Assembly: GCF_028548395.1 (NCBI RefSeq)
Contig: NZ_JAQQLA010000008.1
Coordinates: 1-35,847 of the forward strand
Length of the DNA: 35,847 nucleotides
From: Vogesella indigofera
Lineage (GTDB): Bacteria > Pseudomonadota > Gammaproteobacteria > Burkholderiales > Chromobacteriaceae
Direction of reading: 5' to 3'
In this document: positions 34,203 through 35,847 of the stretch, one piece after another
How the letters are laid out: the number at the start of each line of letters is the position of its first letter
Numbering within the stretch: position 1 is the stretch's first letter
Notes under the pieces: generated by a model
The model's input: only the letters and a program-made list of their open reading frames with translations
Database searches by the model: none
Told to the model about the DNA's origin: nothing
Translations under genes and position numbers: made by a program

Positions 34203-34694
34203 ATGGCTATTTCTGATTTCAGTTTCAATGCCATCGATGGCCAAACCATTCCCCTTGCCCAGTTTTCCGGCCGCGTGCTGTTACTGTGCAATACCGCCAG
34301 CGAGTGCGGCTTCACCAAACAATATGCGGCCTTGGAAACACTGCACCAACGTTACCAGGGAGCGGGACTGAGCGTGATCGGCTTTCCTTGCAATCAGTTT
34401 GGACAACAGGAGCCGGGACAGTCGGGTGACATCCAGCAGTTTTGCCAAACCCGATATGGCGTCAGTTTTCTGCTCAGTGAGAAAATCGACGTCAACGGCC
34501 ACAATGCCCATCCACTTTGGCACTACCTCACCGAGTACAAGCCCGGCCTCCTCGGCAGCAAAGCCATCAAGTGGAACTTCACCAAATTCCTGATCAATCG
34601 CGAGGGCGTAATTGTTGGCCGCTACGGACCATTGACCGCTCCGGAAGCACTACAGGGCAGGATAGAAAAATTGCTGCAGGAAAAAACCACGTGA
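34203..34694 (+). CDS. glutathione peroxidase family protein (cysteine type)
   Basis: A 163-residue thiol peroxidase that reduces peroxides, using thioredoxin or glutathione. The peroxidatic residue is Cys35 in NTASECGFT (selenocysteine in animal enzymes), with the Gln of FPCNQFGQQEPG and the Trp of KWNFTKFL completing the active site; Cys in FPCNQFG may be the resolving residue. ATG 34203 gives the standard length. The frame stays open upstream to ATG 34095, through the terminator hairpin, but that extension is not family-like. The gene is followed by the decayed IS element. Confidence 0.92.
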   Translation: MAISDFSFNAIDGQTIPLAQFSGRVLLLCNTASECGFTKQYAALETLHQRYQGAGLSVIGFPCNQFGQQEPGQSGDIQQFCQTRYGVSFLLSEKIDVNGHNAHPLWHYLTEYKPGLLGSKAIKWNFTKFLINREGVIVGRYGPLTAPEALQGRIEKLLQEKTT

Positions 34695-34725
34695 ACATCG
34701 AGACGAACTGCCTCAATCATTCCGG

Positions 34726-35450
34726 CTAGTTGTGTAAGTCCACTGGGTTGTTGAATGTCGGGAGCCGGCTGACTGGTGGCAGGTAGTCCAGGCTCGCATG
34801 TGGGCGGCGCCAGTTGTATTGTATTGGTGTAACCACTGTGGCAATGCGCCGCTCATCAGCTCGGATGAGTCATACGAGCACGCATAGGCCCACTCTCGCA
34901 GCGCGGTCTGAATGAAGCACTCCACCTTGCCACCCGTTCGCGGCGTGTACGGCTTGATACGCAGATGCTTCAGCCCCAGCCGCTAGCAAACGCTATTGTC
35001 CGTCAAGATGCACTCAAAGTGGAGACCCAGGTGGCGGTAGTAACGCACGGCCTGCAGCCATACGGCACAGGCGCTGTTCCCAGTTTCGTCTGGATGAATC
35101 GTGCTGGAGGCAATGCGGCTGTGGTCATCGATGGCGACATGCACATACTCCCACCCAGCGCCGCGTGAATCCTGCTGCGGGTCTCCGGCGACCCGATGCC
35201 CCGGCCAGCGGAAACGTCCCAGCTTCTTGATATCCAGATGCAACAGGCCGCCGGGACGCGGGCATTCATAGCGAACCGTGGGCGCCGCAGGCTCAAGATT
35301 GGCCAAACGGTTCAGCTGGTGGCGTTGCAGAATGCGAGTCACCATGCTGCGGCAGCTGCAACAACTCGCTGATCTGAGCAGCCATAGCTGCAACTACCCA
35401 CAAACGCGGTCTGGCTCCACGCCGCCGACTGCGGTGCAACACCCTGTCAA
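34726..35450 (-). pseudogene. decayed IS481-family transposase
   Basis: A broken integrase-core transposase read leftwards. The conserved parts are recognisable: LANLEPAAPTVRYECPRPGGLLHLDIKKLGR, GWEYVHVAIDDHSRIA, HPDETGNSACAVWLQAVRYYRHLGL, LTDNSVC, RIKPYTPRTGGKVECFIQTALREWAYA, and WRRPHASLDYLPPVSRLP at the end. Damage: a frameshift near 35345-35352 before STVTRI-like residues; an internal deletion with a TAG stop after TDNSVC (near 34983); and a 5-bp tandem duplication (TTGTA twice, about 34814-34823) that shifts the frame in the QYNW motif. The N-terminal HTH region is missing or unrecognisable. The stop TAG is at 34726-34728. Clear terminal repeats were not found. Confidence 0.85.
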
Positions 35451-35451
35451 C

Positions 35452-35519
35452 AGCAGGCGATCGCAGCTCAGGCGGGTTCCTCCTTAGCAGGCGATCGCAG
35501 CTCAGGCGGGTTCCTCCTT
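35452..35519. repeat. 34-bp perfect tandem duplication
   Basis: Two identical 34-bp units (35452-35485 and 35486-35519) start with AGCAGGCGATCGCAGC and end with GGGTTCCTCCTT; AGCA follows as the start of a third. It lies just beyond the N-terminal side of the transposase relic. On the minus strand each unit contains AAGGAGGAA, a perfect ribosome-site-like run, without a following gene. Confidence 0.85.
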
Positions 35520-35590
35520 AGCACAAGGGGGCATAGCTGTTAGGCAAAGACATCACGGGGGATGGCAATTGGATAGAAGCTGGGGGCTAC

Positions 35591-35604
35591 AGGGTTGGCC
35601 GCAA
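35591..35604 (+). repeat. 13/14 copy of the dispersed 14-mer
   Basis: AGGGTTGGCCGCAA; second base changed. Intergenic. Confidence 0.6.
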
Positions 35605-35646
35605 CAAGTATGAGCCGGGAGCCTACCTCAGCCCACCCTCAAAAGC

Positions 35647-35672
35647 CAAGCCCGGCCGCCAGGCCGGGCTTG
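35647..35672. terminator. second hairpin downstream of the rRNA operon
   Basis: CAAGCCCGGCC and GGCCGGGCTTG form a perfect 11-bp stem with a 4-nt loop; on the minus strand GCTTTTG follows. Confidence 0.65.
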
Positions 35673-35737
35673 TTGTCATCCGTAGTGCTGTGCGTTGAAG
35701 AATCACGGCAAAGAGAGTTTTGCGCGCGCAAAGCACA

Positions 35738-35767
35738 AAGCCCAGCTTGATTTCTCAAGCTGGGCTT
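35738..35767 (-). terminator. rRNA operon terminator
   Basis: AAGCCCAGCTTGA pairs with TCAAGCTGGGCTT, 13-bp arms with a 4-nt loop, about 10 bases after the 5S gene on the minus strand and followed by TTTG-type sequence. Confidence 0.8.
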
Positions 35768-35776
35768 CATTATGGG

Positions 35777-35847
35777 GCGTCTGGCGGTGTCCTACTTTCA
35801 CACAGGTATCTGCACTATCATCGGCGCTAAGGCGTTTCACGGTCCTG
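35777..35847 (-). rRNA. rrf: 5S rRNA, 3' part
   Basis: The minus strand reads CAGGACCGTGAAACGCC, then TTAGCGCCGATGATAGTG, CCTGTGTGAAAGTAGGACA and CCGCCAG, matching the 3' half of betaproteobacterial 5S rRNA. The 5' half lies beyond the right edge. The exact 3' end is estimated. As 5S is usually last in the operon, 23S and 16S genes are expected to the right. Confidence 0.88.

Larger units (their letters stand above)
35520..35776. other. intergenic region between the IS relic and the rRNA operon end
   Basis: No credible gene is present. It contains a 13/14 repeat copy (35591-35604) and two terminator-like hairpins (35647-35672 and 35738-35767) that follow the 5S gene on the minus strand. Confidence 0.6.

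Noticed and set aside
35452..35500. GCGATCGC octamers as HIP1-type repeats
   Set aside because: The octamer appears twice only because the 34-bp unit is duplicated.
35452..35519. Start of a CRISPR array
   Set aside because: The two units are directly adjacent with no spacer between them, and no cas genes are near.

Overview
This 35.8-kb window looks like chromosomal DNA of a GC-rich betaproteobacterium, most likely Neisseriales outside the classical Neisseria group (Chromobacteriaceae-like). The grounds are: an EarP/EF-P pair with the rhamnosylatable Arg32, a B12-dependent NrdJ, the yafS/rnhA/dnaQ/gloB neighbourhood, a betaproteobacterial che cluster with CheZ and two CheV proteins, and the sequence of the partial 5S rRNA gene. 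The genus is inferred from protein content only.

Layout. 1-927 (minus) is the N-terminus of a VCBS/cadherin-like repeat protein that runs off the left edge. 1231-2723 has an atypical LuxR-type response regulator and two tiny lipoproteins. 2897-9277 has nrdJ, with tandem NrdR-type boxes upstream, and a large DUF748/AsmA-like envelope protein. 9490-12887 has a possible small TTG-start gene, a PuuA-like glutamine synthetase homologue, earP and efp. 12952-15501 has a small zinc-ribbon protein, ppx and phoU. 15628-19447 (minus) is a tight housekeeping operon in the order yafS-rnhA-dnaQ-ispD-ispF-rpiA. gloB and mltD are divergent to it. 22496-25405 (minus) has tsaB-rimI-udg and rdgC. 25438-31697 (minus) is a chemotaxis operon, cheV2-cheV1-cheY-cheZ-cheA, followed by an EAL-HDOD protein. 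Divergent to it are an orphan FleS/FlrB-like histidine kinase and an overlapping STAS protein, then dcd and a glutathione peroxidase. 34726-35450 is a decayed IS481-family transposase. The right edge is the 3' end of a 5S rRNA gene, the end of an rRNA operon transcribed leftwards.

The most striking signal is not a gene. The 14-mer AAGGTTGGCCGCAA occurs nine times exactly, in both orientations, plus five 13/14 copies and weaker ones, inside genes and between them. Twice it forms close inverted pairs just downstream of genes, and a third site is a fused palindromic variant. This is the behaviour of the DNA uptake sequences of Neisseria and Pasteurellaceae, but the word is different from any dialect I can recall. 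It is the best candidate here for an undescribed system: a species-specific uptake-signal-like repeat that doubles as a transcription terminator stem.
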